Notes: generated by a model not told the origin, from the letters alone. Counted from the first letter of the stretch, positions 27,461 to 36,598 are shown. The stretch: 64,000 nucleotides of DNA from Nostoc commune NIES-4072 (GCF_003113895.1 NZ_BDUD01000001.1:4318513-4382512), one strand, 5' to 3'. Made by a program: numbers and translations.

Positions 27461-28429
27461 CTAAGCCAAAAGACAGGCGATAGGAAAAATTAGGTATTCG
27501 ATAAAAAATAGTTTCCAGATAAATTGGTAGAATTGAGCGATCGCACTTTTATCTTGTAAGTCTACTGCCAAACTCCGCAACCACATCCAAACTAGCAGGG
27601 CTAAATGAGTAATCACCAGAAATATGGGGTTAATTGAGGCCACACGTAGCACACCAACTAAAATTATCCCCAGATAGCAGGCAGTTATCACCCACAGAGC
27701 TAGATTAAATACAGCTTGCGACCCAAGTTTGATAGTGAAAGTAGAAATATTATAGAGGCGATCGCCTTCCATATCGGGTATATCTTTAAAGATTGCGATC
27801 GCAAAGGTAAACACCAAGATAAATAACGTCAGCACCCACACCACAGGCGGAATTACTTGGCTTTGTTTCAGCACCCAACTATAGTGCAAATACAACCCTA
27901 AATTAACAATCGTACCGCGCACCGAAAAAATGCATAGTGCTGCCCAAAATGGAAACTGTTTCAAGCGAATTGGCGGTAAAGAATAAGCAGTACCAATAGC
28001 CAAACTAATTGCTACCATGCCAAATAAAAATGGCCCACTTAACCACGCTACAACTAGCGCCAAAATCCCAGTAAAAGCAACAATTAATTGCCCCGTCTGT
28101 CGAGAGAACTCACCTGATGCCAACGGTAAATGAGGCTTATTAATCTTGTCAATATCAACATCTTCTAACTGATTCAGCCCCACAATGTAGACATTGCCAC
28201 ACAAACAAGCAATCCATGCTCCTAAAACAGGGAATAGGGAATGGGGAGTAGGGAATGGGGAAACAGTACTATTACTAATTGCAATGGCAATAAAATACAA
28301 ACCTAACACACTCAGACTTGTACCAATAATCGTGTGTGGGCGAGAGAATTTCCAGAAAGCGTATAACCAATGGAAATATGATTGAACGGGTTTGCGTGGC
28401 AAAGGGCTGTTTTGAAAACTCTGGCTCAT
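27461..28429 (-). CDS. hpt: Homogentisate phytyltransferase (UbiA family)
   Basis: 322 residues from ATG 28429, preceded by AAGG at 5 bases; the frame is open to 28540 but those codons do not look conserved. Transfers phytyl diphosphate to homogentisate, the committed step of tocopherol synthesis, in the membrane. First prenyl-diphosphate motif NQLEDVDIDKINKPHLPLAS, second KDIPDMEGDR; eight to nine hydrophobic helices; SRPHTIIGTSLSVLGLY at the start as in plant VTE2 and Synechocystis slr1736. Residues about 57-69 ([12 protein letters not shown]) are encoded by GGGAATGGGGAGTAGGGAA-type repeat and look like an insertion in a loop. Confidence 0.9.
   Translation of the reverse strand: MSQSFQNSPLPRKPVQSYFHWLYAFWKFSRPHTIIGTSLSVLGLYFIAIAISNSTVSPFPTPHSLFPVLGAWIACLCGNVYIVGLNQLEDVDIDKINKPHLPLASGEFSRQTGQLIVAFTGILALVVAWLSGPFLFGMVAISLAIGTAYSLPPIRLKQFPFWAALCIFSVRGTIVNLGLYLHYSWVLKQSQVIPPVVWVLTLFILVFTFAIAIFKDIPDMEGDRLYNISTFTIKLGSQAVFNLALWVITACYLGIILVGVLRVASINPIFLVITHLALLVWMWLRSLAVDLQDKSAIAQFYQFIWKLFFIEYLIFPIACLLA
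28219..28262. repeat. Simple repeat inside hpt
   Basis: On the plus strand: CAGGGAATAGGGAATGGGGA then GTAGGGAATGGGGA. The same heptamer-like repeat occurs in intergenic places (40117, 42902, 59970). Confidence 0.85.
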
Positions 28430-28871
28430 GAGTACCTTAGATTCACTATCCGGCTTATTTGTTAACCCTGACTTTTCACGGGATTTAGAAAACCTCACTC
28501 CTGCTCTCTCCTGTTGTTGAGAGGCTTTTAATTCTCCCAATTCCCTATTAGGGAAGGGGGCTGGGGGTTAGGTTTCGCGTTAATTTTTCCACATGGCCTA
28601 AATTGTCAGATTGTTAACCATTGTCACAGAATTTGGTCATTAACAAGAGCCAAAGCTTTAGACGTAGTGTATTTTGTAGGGAAGGTAGCGGCGGCTTAAA
28701 CCATTGCTACAGCTTGCCGTAATGCTACTTAAGAGAATCAATATACCTTATGAAAAAGGCTCTATGCCGAAAAAATCTGACAAACAAGCGTGAAAATACC
28801 TCTTCCCGATTCTCTTCTGCTACTCTCCATAACGGTACAATCTATCAGAAAAGTAAATAAATAGTTAAATT
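28430..28871. promoter_or_regulatory. Divergent intergenic region upstream of hpt
   Basis: Between hpt (minus) and the following plus-strand gene. GGGAAGGGGGCTGGGGGTTAGG near 28551-28572 is repeat-like. No operator recognised. Confidence 0.4.
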
Positions 28872-29489
28872 ATGACAGCTAATTTGACATCTAAAACGCC
28901 ATTTGACTTTGTGAGTGTGCTATCCCAAGCTGCGGCTGCGTATCAAGGACAGAGAGGCACACCCCCTAGTGCTGAAATATTAGTAAATGCGTTGCTACAA
29001 GCAGAAAAATCTACCAAGCAGGAACGGTTAACTTATCCGTTTGAGTCTCTTCTGGGGAAATGGCAACTTTGCTTTGCCACTGGCACTAAAAAAGTCAGAG
29101 AGCGTGGCACAATTGTATTAGGCAAGGGTTTGTATGTACCTAAGTTTATAAAAATCCATGTTTCCTTTAATGCCACTTTGGGACAGGATTCAAACAGGGG
29201 CAAAATTAGTAATCAGGTTGAATTTGGCCCAGTTTTGTTGAACCTCACCGGGCCAGTGCAATATTTAAGTAAGAAAAATTTATTGGCGTTTGACTTTAAC
29301 CAAATGCTTATTAGCCTGTTTGGTCGTGTTGTTTATAACAGACCAATGGGTTCTGGTATTCAAGCAGAAGATTTCTACAACCAGTCCATAACTAAATTAC
29401 CTTTCTTTGGCTTCTTTTTAGTGACGGAAGATTTTATTGCAGCTCGTGGCCGGGCTGGAGGATTGGCATTTTGGATTCGGGAAAGTTAA
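28872..29489 (+). CDS. Conserved hypothetical protein, possibly PAP/fibrillin-like
   Basis: 205 residues, no signal peptide. The centre has LLGKWQLCFATGTKKVRERG and later NQVEFGPVLLNLTGPVQYLS, a lipocalin-like 'graze' of beta strands resembling plastid-lipid-associated (fibrillin-type) proteins and cyanobacterial relatives. The N-terminal 50 residues are helical. Function not known; the fibrillin link is inference from motif style only. It is convergent with cobA, 30 bases away. Confidence 0.5.
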   Translation: MTANLTSKTPFDFVSVLSQAAAAYQGQRGTPPSAEILVNALLQAEKSTKQERLTYPFESLLGKWQLCFATGTKKVRERGTIVLGKGLYVPKFIKIHVSFNATLGQDSNRGKISNQVEFGPVLLNLTGPVQYLSKKNLLAFDFNQMLISLFGRVVYNRPMGSGIQAEDFYNQSITKLPFFGFFLVTEDFIAARGRAGGLAFWIRES

Positions 29490-29519
29490 AGACAGTGGAT
29501 TCCACATTTGCGCGAACCA

Positions 29520-30299
29520 TCAAACTGGACGACAACTAGACAAAATACTGTGCATATTTACTACTTGTCCAATGACTGCGATCGCAGGCGCACCAAATCC
29601 AGTTTGCTCTACCTGCTCTACAATTGTTTTTAAAGTACCAATTAATTCTTCTTGTTCTGGGCGTGTACCCCAGCGCACTAAAGCAATGGGTGTTTCTAAA
29701 TTCAACCCAGCCGCACTTAATTGTTCCACAATATAAGGCAGATTGTGGATTCCCATATAAATTACAATGGTTTCGGAACCGTGGGCGATCGCATTCCAAT
29801 CCACCTTCGGTCTATACTTACCTGCCGCCTCATGTCCAGTCACAAATGTAACTGAAGAACTATATAGCCGATGAGTTAATGGGATACCTGAGTATGCGGC
29901 GGCTGCAATACCCGATGTAATACCTGGCACAACTTCTGTTGATATTCCCGCGTTGACTAATTCTTCCATCTCTTCGCCACCGCGACCAAAAATAAAAGGA
30001 TCACCACCTTTTAACCGCACCACAATTGCATGATCCTGCGCTTTCTCAATCAGCAATTGAGTTGTTTCTTCTTGAAACAGCGAATGTTTTCCCCTGCGCT
30101 TACCAGCGTTAATTTGCTCGGCTTGGGGATTAATCATTGCCAGAATTGCTGGACTCACTAAGGCATCATAGATAACTACATCTGCACATTCTAATAAACC
30201 TTTTGCCTTCAAGGTAATTAGTCCTGGATCTCCTGGCCCCGCACCTACTAAATAAACCTTTCCCAAATACTTGTTCTCCTGTTTTTCTATGCGGTTCAT
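29520..30299 (-). CDS. cobA: Uroporphyrinogen-III C-methyltransferase
   Basis: 259 residues, stand-alone SUMT. Methylates uroporphyrinogen III at C2 and C7 with SAM to give precorrin-2. All family motifs are canonical: YLVGAGPGDPGLITLKA, YDALVSP, VRLKGGDPFIFGRGGEE, VVPGITSGIAAAAYSGIPLTHR, VTGHE, YMGIHNLPYI. ATG 30299 directly follows the sirB stop codon (TAG then ATG), so the two genes form a siroheme operon. It duplicates the methylase half of the cobA-hemD fusion at 20691. Confidence 0.95.
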   Translation of the reverse strand: MNRIEKQENKYLGKVYLVGAGPGDPGLITLKAKGLLECADVVIYDALVSPAILAMINPQAEQINAGKRRGKHSLFQEETTQLLIEKAQDHAIVVRLKGGDPFIFGRGGEEMEELVNAGISTEVVPGITSGIAAAAYSGIPLTHRLYSSSVTFVTGHEAAGKYRPKVDWNAIAHGSETIVIYMGIHNLPYIVEQLSAAGLNLETPIALVRWGTRPEQEELIGTLKTIVEQVEQTGFGAPAIAVIGQVVNMHSILSSCRPV

Positions 30300-31073
30300 C
30301 TATCTATCTGTTAAATCCCAAATTAGCTCGGCTAATTCTGCACTTGCTCCCAGTGGTTCTGCCAATTGGAAATTCACCGCAGAAAATTGTAATTTTAGCT
30401 CCTCTATTGAGGCCGCGATCGCATCAGTTATTCCACCTGCGAATAAAAAGTATGGCAGAATTGCAATTTCTTTATAACCAGCAGCTACCAATTCTTTCAC
30501 CCGCGATTCTAAACTAGGAGGATTAGCCCAATAAGCAGCTACTGTTCCCAAACTCGCCGCCATTGATTCCACAGTTTCTTTAGAACCTGGGCGACGGCTA
30601 CCATGAGCTAGAAGAATCCATGCTTCTGCTTTTATAGCAGCTATTTGCTTGGCCAGCAATTTCTCTAAATTAGGGTGAGAGCCTAAGTATGGTTGCAACT
30701 CAATCATGATATCCTGACCAATAGCCTGTTGTGCTAATGCTATTTCGGCAGGAATATCTGTCATTACATGGACTCCCGGCAGCAGAAATAACGGTACAAT
30801 TTTGATCCGATTCTGGTTTTGAGATAGTTTACTTTGCTGTAGCCCAACCCAGCCATCGCCAAAAGCCCTCTGAGCAAATTGTTGAATCTGCTCATGTAAA
30901 GGTTGAGGATTCATTTCTAAAGCAGCTATATCAACCTGATGTTCGTTATTTAATGCGTTGTGGTTTTCTGACAATTTATTACATACCAGCTTTGCTAGTT
31001 GCTGCATAGCAATTTCTGGGCGCGGATCACGACTTCCGTGAGATACCAATAGATAAGCAGATGGTATTGGCAA
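30300..31073 (-). CDS. sirB: Sirohydrochlorin ferrochelatase / CbiX-type chelatase
   Basis: 257 residues from TTG 31073; a stop lies a few codons upstream and no ATG fits before the conserved AYLLVSHGSRDPRPE, so TTG is the only reasonable start. Two CbiX half-domains: SHGSRDPRPE with VPLFLLPGVHVMTDIP, and LLAHGSRRPGSKE with ILPYFLFAGGITDAI. Conserved His residues bind the metal. With cobA next to it, the likely role is insertion of iron into sirohydrochlorin for sulfite and nitrite reductases; a cobalt chelatase for B12 is the alternative. Confidence 0.9.
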   Translation of the reverse strand: MPIPSAYLLVSHGSRDPRPEIAMQQLAKLVCNKLSENHNALNNEHQVDIAALEMNPQPLHEQIQQFAQRAFGDGWVGLQQSKLSQNQNRIKIVPLFLLPGVHVMTDIPAEIALAQQAIGQDIMIELQPYLGSHPNLEKLLAKQIAAIKAEAWILLAHGSRRPGSKETVESMAASLGTVAAYWANPPSLESRVKELVAAGYKEIAILPYFLFAGGITDAIAASIEELKLQFSAVNFQLAEPLGASAELAELIWDLTDR

Positions 31074-31273
31074 TGTTTTAACTCTCAGTTGCTATTTTTC
31101 TGATCTTAAAGTCTATCCAGAAAAATTGGAGTATCCTACTTTTTTTTAGCGTTGCATATTTATGCTATGCCCTTTTGATGCCCAGCGATCGCCTTTGTGG
31201 GCATTTGTTACTTTTTAACTTTAATTAACAGCTTAATACGCTATCGTACATATAGTAATTTTTGTGACTAACT

Positions 31274-32002
31274 ATGAAAAAGCTATCAAATACCCTCAAA
31301 TATTATCTCTGCAAAGGATTGTCTGTAATTGGATTTGTGTATTGTGCTGGTGGCGTGGCTTCACCTGCAACCGCCGCTCTTGCGACGTTCGATAGCTTTA
31401 CAGAAGGTTTTGTTACACCAGTACTGACGGATGGAGGGATCACATTCTCGGATTTGGATCAACGTCTATCGGGTGAGACTTCTGTCTTTGTTATAGAAAG
31501 AGATAACGAATCACTCAAATCACCTTTCTCTCCACCAAATGTTCTCACGTTTGGTGGCTATGTTCCTGGGCCGGGTGTGGGTTTTGGACGATTTGGTTCT
31601 GCTACTATAAGCACAGGAGAATTAGCATCGGTTGCGAGTTTAGACATCTTCAATTTGCAGTTTCCTGCAACTGATAATATTCTGACGCTGGAAGCATACT
31701 TGGATGGAACACTTGTTGGTACTAATTCAGTGAATTTCAAAACTGATGATACAGGGATACTTTATCGGCAGCTTTCCCTATCAGATGTTACCTTTGATAA
31801 ACTTCGACTTGTAGCATCTGGATCTGAAGAGGAGGGAGTTTTATTTATTGACATTGATAACGTCCGCATTGATCAGACTGCCATTGTACCTGAACCTTCC
31901 TCCGTATTAAGTTTATTAATGTTTGGGATTTCAGGTGTAGTTTTCATGCTCAAGCGTCAGCCGAAATCACTCAGTAGCATTAATATTGCAAGTATCAAAT
32001 AG
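31274..32002 (+). CDS. PEP-CTERM sorting-domain protein
   Basis: 242 residues. Signal peptide (KGLSVIGFVYCAGGVASPATA), a beta-rich body with FDIDNVRID-like ending, and a C-terminal sorting signal: VPEPSSVLSLLMFGISGVVF then KRQ. PEP-CTERM proteins are processed by exosortase and end up in the envelope or extracellular polymer. The body has a jelly-roll look (FDSFTEGFVTPVLTDGGITF, LRLVASGS), as in many exported cyanobacterial proteins. No exosortase is in the window. Confidence 0.85.
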   Translation: MKKLSNTLKYYLCKGLSVIGFVYCAGGVASPATAALATFDSFTEGFVTPVLTDGGITFSDLDQRLSGETSVFVIERDNESLKSPFSPPNVLTFGGYVPGPGVGFGRFGSATISTGELASVASLDIFNLQFPATDNILTLEAYLDGTLVGTNSVNFKTDDTGILYRQLSLSDVTFDKLRLVASGSEEEGVLFIDIDNVRIDQTAIVPEPSSVLSLLMFGISGVVFMLKRQPKSLSSINIASIK

Positions 32003-32043
32003 AGACATAGCAATCCGATTTGATTTTTCTTCCACCGTCTGCC

Positions 32044-32427
32044 TTATTGTTTTTCAGCAGTGTAAGTATAAAATTGATCGAAAGCTCCCACCGTTTCAAA
32101 TTTGTAAGAAGGTATCCAAGAGTTGATCTTTAAATCTGTACGGTAAATGCTAAAAATAATATAATTTTGTCTTTCTGTAGTCCTGGAAAGAATTTCTTGG
32201 ATTTGCGGGTTAGCCGAGTCAACCAACTTATCACAATTAAAACGAATTAAATTTTCTATGAGATTGGTAGTTTTTTTGCATACATCGGTTTTTAAGTATT
32301 CTGTCAACCGTTGCACTGCATATTCTTCATACTCAACCTGACTGGGATTAGTCTTCGCCATTGCCACACCCAAGGCGGCGAGTCCTGCTGCTGCTCCAGT
32401 ATATGCAATGATCGTTAAGGATTTCAT
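32044..32427 (-). CDS. DUF4359 family protein, exported
   Basis: 127 residues. N-terminal hydrophobic stretch AYTGAAAGLAALGVAMAKT (signal peptide or anchor). DUF4359-like pattern: YEEYAVQRLTEYLKTDVC, IRFNCDKLVDSANPQIQEIL, RQNYIIFSIYRTDL, FETVGAFDQFYTYTAEK. Two cysteines may pair. Function unknown; the family is mainly cyanobacterial. Convergent with the PEP-CTERM gene, 41 bases apart. Confidence 0.75.
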   Translation of the reverse strand: MKSLTIIAYTGAAAGLAALGVAMAKTNPSQVEYEEYAVQRLTEYLKTDVCKKTTNLIENLIRFNCDKLVDSANPQIQEILSRTTERQNYIIFSIYRTDLKINSWIPSYKFETVGAFDQFYTYTAEKQ

Positions 32428-32550
32428 GTTGGCTAAGTAAGATTCATTGTAATTGTTAAATTCCAGAGACTCTAAATCAACTAAGTCCGTTCCTTGAAGA
32501 AAAACTCTTGATCACTTGCCAAATTATTGCTATAATTCAAATTGTTGAAT

Positions 32551-32624
32551 GGCGAGCGTAGCCAAGTGGTTAAGGCAGTGGTTTGTGGTACCACCATCCG
32601 TGGGTTCGAGTCCCATCGTTCGCC
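32551..32624 (+). tRNA. trnH: tRNA-His (GTG)
   Basis: Cloverleaf folds fully: extra G(-1) at 32551 opposite C73 at 32624 (the His identity pair), acceptor GCGAGCG/CGTTCGC, D stem GCC/GGC, anticodon stem GTGGT/ACCAC with loop TTGTGGT (anticodon GTG at 32585-32587), T stem GTGGG/CCCAT with TTCGAGT loop. CCA is not encoded. Confidence 0.97.
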
Positions 32625-32867
32625 CTAGATAATTTAATAATAATTCATAAATTCCTATATAAAGGTGGGTTGTAGTTTTGAACATTCGTAGCCTTTACTA
32701 TAACAAGGATTATATCATCTACAAGTTCATGCACTTGGAAGGTTCGCAAACCAACTATTCATAAATTTAGCTTATAACTTAGCTTAACACATACAAGTAT
32801 AGATTATCCAACTCTCCCGCTTCGTGGTGAGATGTGGGGCTTCTTTTTGATTTAGCTAAATTCAATC

Positions 32868-32993
32868 CAATACGGTTCAGTTAAGGGCTAATTGTACAAA
32901 ATTGGGTTTTCGAGACGCGATAAATCGCCGTCTCTACAAGACGCGATAAATCGCCGTCTCTACAAGTGTTTTGGTCTTATCTGAACTGTATTG
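32868..32993. mobile_element. Family-D small element with 10-bp target duplication
   Basis: Ends CAATACGGTTCAG (32868-32880) and, inverted, CTGAACTGTATTG (32981-32993). Both sides are flanked by AAATTCAATC (32858-32867 and 32994-33003), a clear 10-bp target site duplication. The interior holds two direct copies of GACGCGATAAATCGCCGTCTC hairpin-class repeat (32914-32966). Confidence 0.85.
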
Positions 32994-33033
32994 AAATTCA
33001 ATCCCTTTTTCAGCCAATGCTATCTGTCCAATT

Positions 33034-33068
33034 AAGATTCCCGACTTCTTTAAGAAGTTGGGAATCTT
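33034..33068. terminator. Strong hairpin downstream of the 38-residue ORF
   Basis: AAGATTCCCGACTTCTT / AAGAAGTTGGGAATCTT, a 17-bp stem with one G-T type mismatch and almost no loop. It follows the minus-strand mini-ORF by 34 bases and may terminate or stabilise its mRNA. The sequence also resembles a repeat seen in other Nostoc genomes. Confidence 0.55.
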
Positions 33069-33101
33069 AGTCTTAGAAGTTTTTGGACACACATTTAATT
33101 A

Positions 33102-33218
33102 TCAGAAAATGCCTAGAAGAATGATAAAAGTCAGCCCACAGAAGGCAAGCATAGATATAATCAGAATATTGCCAATACTGTGGTCAGAAGCTACTGGATT
33201 AGGTGTATTGGTAGGCAT
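33102..33218 (-). CDS. 38-residue single-helix membrane protein (candidate)
   Basis: ATG 33218, stop 33104-33102. Reads MPTNTPNPVASDHSIGNILI then ISMLAFCGLTFIILLGIF: a polar Pro/Asn/Thr-rich N-terminus of about 15 residues followed by one 21-residue hydrophobic helix ending at the C-terminus. GGGG lies about 8-11 bases upstream of the ATG. The layout is that of the small single-span subunits of photosystem, cytochrome b6f or NDH-1 complexes, but I do not recognise it as any of them. It is the only ORF in a 1.2-kb stretch. Confidence 0.5.
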   Translation of the reverse strand: MPTNTPNPVASDHSIGNILIISMLAFCGLTFIILLGIF

Positions 33219-33910
33219 ATAAATCGCCCCACTTAAACAAGTTTTGCTTCAATTATAAATATGGCAAATAAAAATTAGTCTATGTTGGAACAAAAATTTA
33301 TTTTAATTAATTGAACTTTATCTTTATAATTTTACTTCAAACATAAAAGTTAAGTTTCGTGTCAAATTTTGATAAATAGATAATAGCAAAATAATTGCTT
33401 GCTAACCAAATTACTAAAACATCAACAATGCTCAAAACACGCGAATAAATTATCTAACCCTACTATCAAAATGAATATTAATTATCTGAACTAATTAAAA
33501 AAAGTATATATTTGCAAGCTTTACAGAGCTTGAAAGCTAAATTTTGACACTATTATTGTGCAAATAATTAGATACACATCAATAAATGGTATAGTAAAGA
33601 TTAACTCAAGCATTTGAGGGCATGAGATTTTGTGCCCCAAGTACAATGATGCAGTTATTTAGTAACATCTATCAAAAGAAATAAAAATTGTATTCCTTTA
33701 GTTAGATCCAAAAATACTGAGTCGTAGATACTTTAAGTAAAGAAGAACACGATTTAAGTGCCTGCTGAAAATTTGATATTTGTAGGTACACAGATAAATA
33801 CAATTTATCTGTGTTCTTTCGTGTTTATATGTGGTCTAACAAAAGGTTGAGGTTTATTGGCCTCGCCTTGAAAGTCAACAATGCAAACATCGTCATCTAA
33901 TGGAGTTGCC
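33219..33910. promoter_or_regulatory. Long AT-rich leader upstream of susA
   Basis: About 690 bases. A hairpin CACAGATAAAT/ATTTATCTGTG (33789-33813, 11-bp stem, 3-base loop) lies about 100 bases before the start codon. GGAG at 33902-33905 is the ribosome-binding site. No consensus NtcA site found by eye. Confidence 0.4.
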
Positions 33911-36331
33911 ATGTCTGAATTGCTTCAAGCAGTCTTAGATAGTGAAGAAAGAAGTGATTTGCGTTCCTTTATTAGTGAATTACGCCAACAAGAAAAGAAG
34001 TACTTGCTGCGGAACGACATACTCAATGTATATAGTGAGTATTGCTCAAAGTCCCAGAAACCAGAGGAATTTTACACTTCCTCTGAGTTAGGCAAACTGA
34101 TTTACTATACTCAAGAAATTATTCAGGAGGACTCAAACTTCTGTTTCATTATCCGTTCTAAGATTGCCAGCCAAGAAGTTTATTGGTTGACATCAGACTT
34201 AAGCATTGAGCCGATGACTGTGCAGGATTTGCTCGATCTGCGCGATCGCTTGGTGAATAAATATCATCCTAACGATGGCGACCTGCTAGAATTAGACTTC
34301 GGCCCGTTTTATGACTACACCCCAGTCATCCGCGACCCCAAAAATATTGGTAAGGGAGTACAATACCTCAACCGCTATTTATCCAGCAAAATATTTCAAG
34401 ACTCCAAACAATTACTGGACAGCTTGTTGAATTTTCTGCGGCTACACCACTATAACGGTGTGCAACTGCTGCTTAACGATCGCATTCAATCACAGCAGCA
34501 ACTTTCCGAACAAGTTAAGAAAGCCATCAGTTTTGTTAATAATCGCCCCGAAGAGGAACCCTATGAACAATTCCGGTTCCAATTGCAGTCAATGGGTTTT
34601 GAACCGGGTTGGGGTAACACCGCAGGGCGAGTCCGGGAAACTTTAAATATTCTCGATGAATTGATTGATTCTGCCGATCCTCTGACCCTAGAAGCCTTCA
34701 TTTCTCGTGTCCCGATGATTTTTAGAATCGTCTTGGTGTCAGCTCACGGTTGGTTTGGGCAAGAGGGAGTGTTGGGACGTCCTGATACTGGCGGTCAGGT
34801 AGTTTACGTCCTTGACCAGGCAAAGAGCCTAGAGAAGCAGCTACAAGAAGATGTTCTGCTTGCGGGTTTAGAGAAATTGAATGTCGAGCCAAAGGTGATT
34901 ATTCTCACCCGCTTGATTCCCAATAGTGATGGTACCCTTTGTAATCAACGGCTAGAAAAAGTCCTTGGTACCGAAAATGCCTGGATTTTGCGAGTTCCTT
35001 TACGGGAATTTAATCCCAACATGACTCAAAACTGGATTTCCCGGTTTGAGTTTTGGCCTTATCTAGAAACTTTTGCCATTGATTCAGAAAGAGAACTACG
35101 GGCAGAATTTCACGGCACACCTGACTTAATAGTTGGAAACTATACTGATGGAAATTTAGTAGCATTCTTGCTGGCGCGACGGCTGAAAGTTACCCAATGC
35201 AATGTTGCCCATGCTTTGGAAAAATCTAAATACTTGTTCAGTAACCTCTACTGGCAAGAATTAGAGGATAAATATCATTTTTCATTGCAATTCACAGCTG
35301 ACTTGATTGCAATGAATGCTGCCAATTTTGTGATCAGTAGCACCTACCAAGAAATTGTGGGAACACCGGATAGTGTGGGACAGTACGAGTCTTATAAGTG
35401 CTTCACTATGCCCGAGTTGTATCATGTAACCAATGGCATTGAATTATTTAGTCCCAAATTTAATGTCGTACCGCCTGGAGTAAACGAAAATAATTACTTC
35501 CCCTACACCCGGACTAAAGACCGAGTAGAGAGCGATCGCCAACGCCTTGCAGAAACACTTTTTACTCTGGAAGACCCCACGCAAATCTTTGGCAAACTCG
35601 ACGATCCTAACAAGCGCCCTCTCTTCTCAATGGCGCGTCTTGACCACATCAAAAACCTCACAGGTTTAGCTGAATGTTATGGTCAAAGTAAAGAATTACA
35701 AGAGCATTGTAATTTAATTTTGGTGGCGGGTAAATTGCGCGTCGAAGAATCAGGCGACAATGAAGAACGTGACGAAATTATCAAACTATACCAAATAATT
35801 GACGAGTACAATCTCCACGGCAAGATTCGTTGGCTGGGTGTGCGCCTGACTAAAACTGATTCTGGTGAAATTTACCGAGTCATTGCCGATCATCAGGGAA
35901 TTTTTGTACAACCAGCTTTATTTGAAGCTTTTGGTTTGACAATTTTAGAGTCGATGATTTCAGGATTACCGACTTTTGCTACACAATTTGGTGGGCCACT
36001 GGAGATTATTCAAGATAAGGTTAATGGCTTTTTGATTAACCCAACAAACTTAGAGCAGACAGCCACAAAGATTGTCGATTTTATCACAAAATGCGAACAA
36101 AATCCTAACTACTGGAATGAAATTTCGCAGCGAGGAATTGACCGAGTTTACAGCACCTATACTTGGAAAATTCACACTAGTAAGCTGTTATCATTGGCAC
36201 GGATTTATGGCTTCTGGAACTTTACCTCGAAGGAAAATCGGGAAGATTTGTTCCGTTATCTTGAGGCTTTGTTCTATTTAATTTACAAGCCAAGAGCGCA
36301 ACAGTTATTAGAGCAGCATAAATACCGATAA
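33911..36331 (+). CDS. susA: Sucrose synthase
   Basis: 806 residues from ATG 33911, which has GGAG 5 bases upstream and gives the length of Anabaena SusA; the ATG at 33881 adds ten unconserved residues. Reversible UDP/ADP + sucrose to NDP-glucose + fructose; in heterocystous cyanobacteria it mainly cleaves sucrose. N-terminal regulatory half (LRNDILNVYSEYC, FYDYTPVIRDPKNIGKGVQ, GWGNTAGRVRETL), then GT4 halves: VSAHGWFGQEGVLGRPDTGGQVVYVLD, NVAHALEKSKY, VPPGVNENNYFPY, FSMARLDHIKNLTGL, ALFEAFGLTILE (E-X7-E). Sucrose-phosphate synthase is excluded by overall layout. Confidence 0.95.
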   Translation: MSELLQAVLDSEERSDLRSFISELRQQEKKYLLRNDILNVYSEYCSKSQKPEEFYTSSELGKLIYYTQEIIQEDSNFCFIIRSKIASQEVYWLTSDLSIEPMTVQDLLDLRDRLVNKYHPNDGDLLELDFGPFYDYTPVIRDPKNIGKGVQYLNRYLSSKIFQDSKQLLDSLLNFLRLHHYNGVQLLLNDRIQSQQQLSEQVKKAISFVNNRPEEEPYEQFRFQLQSMGFEPGWGNTAGRVRETLNILDELIDSADPLTLEAFISRVPMIFRIVLVSAHGWFGQEGVLGRPDTGGQVVYVLDQAKSLEKQLQEDVLLAGLEKLNVEPKVIILTRLIPNSDGTLCNQRLEKVLGTENAWILRVPLREFNPNMTQNWISRFEFWPYLETFAIDSERELRAEFHGTPDLIVGNYTDGNLVAFLLARRLKVTQCNVAHALEKSKYLFSNLYWQELEDKYHFSLQFTADLIAMNAANFVISSTYQEIVGTPDSVGQYESYKCFTMPELYHVTNGIELFSPKFNVVPPGVNENNYFPYTRTKDRVESDRQRLAETLFTLEDPTQIFGKLDDPNKRPLFSMARLDHIKNLTGLAECYGQSKELQEHCNLILVAGKLRVEESGDNEERDEIIKLYQIIDEYNLHGKIRWLGVRLTKTDSGEIYRVIADHQGIFVQPALFEAFGLTILESMISGLPTFATQFGGPLEIIQDKVNGFLINPTNLEQTATKIVDFITKCEQNPNYWNEISQRGIDRVYSTYTWKIHTSKLLSLARIYGFWNFTSKENREDLFRYLEALFYLIYKPRAQQLLEQHKYR

Positions 36332-36396
36332 TAAGTTAGAAGGGATAAGCTGTTCCATATTTAACTCAATACGCTTGGATTAAGGATTTTTGATAT

Positions 36397-36425
36397 GTAG
36401 AGACGTTGCAATGCAACGCCTTTAC
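36397..36425. repeat. GTAGAGACG-class inverted repeat
   Basis: GTAGAGACGTTGCA / TGCAACGCCTTTAC, imperfect 14-bp arms, in the susA-AAA gap. Confidence 0.75.
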
Positions 36426-36598
36426 ATACGCCTACGCCTATGTATAAGATATTGTCAACAAGTAAGATTTAATGCGAATATATTAGAAATTATTGATAAA
36501 ATGTGCTGACCCTAGCTAGATGAGCTAAATCACAATTACTATTGAGGTCTATTTGTGAAATAAGTAGCCCAAAAGCTTAAAAATCAGGAAACCATTCC

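Larger units (their letters stand above)
32625..33101. other. Intergenic region with a family-D element and a hairpin
   Basis: After the tRNA: family-D element 32868-32993, then the hairpin at 33034. No gene seen. Confidence 0.5.

Noticed and set aside
33781..33813. NtcA site (GTA-N8-TAC) upstream of susA
   Set aside because: The GTA and TAC triplets present are spaced by 10, not 8 bases.
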